A stretch of 64,000 nt of DNA from Hordeum vulgare subsp. vulgare (taxonomy: Eukaryota; Streptophyta; Magnoliopsida; Poales; Poaceae): contig NC_058521.1 of the NCBI RefSeq assembly GCF_904849725.1, positions 435,382,676 to 435,446,675 on the forward strand, in the 5' to 3' direction. This document shows, piece by piece, positions 61,522 to 64,000 of the stretch (within the stretch, counting starts at the first letter, position 1; every line of letters begins with the position of its first letter). The notes under the pieces were generated by a model. The model worked only from the letters and a program-made list of their open reading frames with translations, was not told where the DNA came from and did no database searches. The translations under genes were made by a program, and so were the position numbers.

Positions 61522-64000
61522 ACATGGGCTGTTTTTCACATCCCTCGAACCCTAACCAAGGTTTAGCATTGTGCTCATATTTTCTTTGCATTGCATCCAA
61601 GAAAATGGCAACAAGATCAAAGTAAGTGGTCAAGGAAAACTCCAAAACCCTAGCCACTTCTTATTTCAAAGGAATTATAAATTTATTCAAATCAATGAAC
61701 CCAAAATGGCCTCAAGAAAAGATCAACTTTTCTGATAATTCTTGGAAACAAATAAGCAATGAAGGAAACCATTTCTTTTATACTTTTGGCATTTTAAATA
61801 AATGCAGAAAGCTACTGGTTTCAAGTTTAAAATTTGAATTCAAAAACTTTAAGTTTTCAAAAATATTGAAAACTCCAGAAATGGTTGGATATATTCCCAC
61901 AAATATTTTGGTGTGTTCAAAATACTTTTTACAAACTATTTTGGAGCTGAAATAAATAGCAAATCAAATAGTTAGCAAAACAGAAACAAAACAGAAAAGA
62001 AATAAGAGAAAAGAATAGCATACCTCTATCTTTCGCCGGCCCAGCCCACCAGGGGCTCCCCAGTCATCTTCCTCCTCCTACTAGTAGGGAGGGGAGAAGA
62101 TGAGCACGGCGGCCAAGCCCCGGCCACCTCCTGCCTGCCTGCTCGCTGCTGGAGGCCTCCAGGAGCGCCAGCGCGACGCCCTGGGCCTTCTTCTCCTCCT
62201 CCCCGCGGCCTTATCTCCTCCCCTAGGCCTCTCGATCCCCTTTCCCCTCTCGGATCCCTCTCTCCCCGAAGCTCCGGTCGTCGTTGATCCGTCGCCTCCC
62301 GTTCCTCCCCGACCCTGCCGGCAGCCTCACAAGATCCGCCGTGAGCTCCTCTTCCCGTTCCCCCTCTTCCCGAGGCCTTCCCCCTCCTTTAACCCCGTTA
62401 GCCGCAGGAGCCCGAAGGTCCTCGTCGCCGGCAATGTCATTGCCGTCGTTGTGGTACTCCGCTCGCGAGACCGAGCGTAGAAATGAGCTCCTGGAGCTCT
62501 GTAGATGTTGTGGGGCCCCTCTCCCAGCTTGCTAGTCCCCCGCAACGGCACTCCCGTCGATGCCCGAGCCGCAGCCGCCGCTGACCTCGTCGCCGGCGTG
62601 GATTTCGGTGACCACTGGGTCCAGCTCCTCTCCCTTTAGATGCGGCGTTTCACTAGCTATCCGTAGCACTTAACCGCGCCCAAAACCGACGCCCGTAGCG
62701 CCGTTTAGCTCAACTCCGGCGAGCCCTCCGCCGCGCCCGTGGTCGCCGCCGGCCATATTCCGGTGGGGGCCGACGTGCTCAACCTAATCACCCACTAAAC
62801 ACCCCCCCTAGCCACTGAAAGTGGGCCCCAGGGTGAGTCAAACCCCGGTTAGGGGCTGGTCAACTCGGGGATTAGTCCCTGGTCACTGACCAGTGGACCC
62901 CACTGGTCAGGTTTGACCTGGCCCAGCCTGTATTGACCAGAGACGTCACTGTGACGCAATAAAGGGGTTTTCTAATATAAAAATAATTCCAAAAATGTTT
63001 AAAACTTCTAAAAATCATAGAAAATAATTTGTAAGTCCAATGAAAATAATTTATATATGAAAAAGTATCAGAAAAATTCAAGGAATCTGAATATGTCATT
63101 TTCAAACATGTTTGGAAATGTTACTGAACCCAAACATGTAGATTAATGAATAAGTTAATTCTTATAAATACTTTGGAGATGGAATTTGGAAAATATTCAA
63201 ATTTCACTACAAATGATATGATCAAACATTGTCCAAATCACAAACCAGCAACCTAACATGCCATTCCATGCATGTTAAAAGCAAGTTGATCTAAGCATCA
63301 GGTCGAATCAATTAAAATGGTATTCGAGAATACTTTGTTTGAAGTGATATTTGAATTTGATTCAAATCAACTTCAAACCTAATAGTTGTTAGCTATAATA
63401 GTATACCACTCTGCATCCTCATGCCATGCTCATGCATCATCTTGTTGCATATGCTTCTTATTGATTGTTGGCACTCTTTTCGGTAGGCTCCACTCCCCCG
63501 GATTCCACCGAATATCCGTCTGACGGATATTGTCCCTCCTCTGAGCAACAAGGCAAGCAACCATTTTGATCATCCTGATAAATCCCATGTTCTCGGTCCT
63601 GCACTTACTTATTGCATTAGGATCAAATGCTTCAAATGCTTTTGCCACGTTAGTTGAACCCACTTCCTTTGCATGACCTATCCTTGTCACAGTAAATAGC
63701 CGAACCTTGCAACCTAGCATACCTGATAGTTGCTTGAGCCATGATGTGCCTTATCCTGCTATGCATGTTATGCTTAGAGTTGTGTATGGTCTGTCATCTG
63801 GGAGATGAACAGAATTGTGAGAATGTGTTCGGTAAGCAAAGGTTGTGTGTTAAACCTGATTTGGTAAAGGTATCGGTGAAAGGCTGTGTAGGAGTACATG
63901 GCGGGTTGTTTCATTGGAACCGTCCTTAGGAACTGAGTTCCGTGTATGTAATCCAAGACGAGATACTACCACATGCTGGGCCCTGAAATATGACCCCGCT
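61522..64000 (+). mobile_element. Element F: LTR of a relative of element A, plus orientation, running off the right edge
   Basis: Its start is near 61525-61530, inside the 5' LTR of element E; the exact TG is uncertain. In the order AT-rich, GC-rich (62030-62800), AT-rich, then GTACTCCTACACAGCC/GGCTGTGTAGGAGTAC-type sequence, it corresponds to A read backwards from 4733 to about 2500. About 2.5 kb of the LTR is present. Frames at 62100-62480 and 62284-62535 are Pro/Leu-rich translations of the GC island without known domain. Confidence 0.75.

Noticed and set aside
1..64000. CRISPR arrays, bacterial operons, ribosome-binding sites, rRNA or tRNA genes
   Set aside because: The window is plant nuclear DNA. 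Repeats are LTRs, tandem units or hairpins; tRNA-like strings are retrotransposon primer-binding sites only.

Overview
The window is intergenic DNA of a large grass genome, most likely Triticeae (wheat, barley, rye or Aegilops). The basis is recognition of the Angela/BARE1 Copia LTR, which opens TGTTGGAAATATGCCCTAGA, together with Sirevirus-like and Athila-clade Gypsy elements nested inside one another. I find no convincing host protein-coding gene, rRNA or tRNA. Almost every reading frame belongs to a retrotransposon, and most are broken. Family names are from memory of sequence landmarks; no database search was run.

Layout. (A) 1-4733: the 5' end of a minus-strand LTR retrotransposon with a very long (about 3.8 kb) LTR. 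(B) 4746-13246: a complete but coding-dead Angela/BARE1 Copia element with target-site duplication (TSD) TTAAC. (C) 13252-22128 plus 37644-38193: the 3' part of a plus-strand Maximus/SIRE-like Copia (Sirevirus) with integrase, RT, RNase H, a 5.6 kb extra region holding an env-like reading frame and its own promoter-like sequence, and a 3' LTR. (D-outer) 22129-37638: an Athila-clade Gypsy inserted in the LTR of C (TSD AGACT). (D-inner) 23107-33169: a second, minus-strand member of the same family inserted in the 5' LTR of D-outer (TSD GGTTG). It carries gag, protease, RT, RNase H, integrase and a 138-residue extra ORF.

38194-44890 is a mosaic: two LTRs of another Gypsy family facing each other (38522-39970 plus, 41299-42761 minus), a 221-bp fold-back element, duplicated unclassified segments and a GC-rich island. 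(G) 44891-53957 is a third Athila-clade copy on the plus strand, with a long pol frame and the same 138-residue extra ORF; its 3' LTR is cut short. It abuts (H3) 53958-54862, a minus-strand LTR piece. Into H3 is inserted (E) 54863 to beyond 61521, a minus-strand element with about 3.4 kb LTRs whose 2.8 kb internal region encodes only a zinc-knuckle gag protein. The 5' LTR of E is interrupted at about 61521 by (F), a plus-strand relative of A running off the window, so related long LTRs lie in opposite orientation at the two ends.

Relative order from nesting: C predates D-outer, which predates D-inner; C predates B; H3 predates E, which predates F. The most interesting feature is the Athila-clade module after integrase. 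It has a GC-rich hairpin, a TATA-like box and possible splice acceptor, then a 138-aa ORF whose ends are conserved and whose middle is very different between copies, then a second conserved segment. The same kind of hairpin recurs upstream of the promoter region in the LTRs of this family and of the H family.
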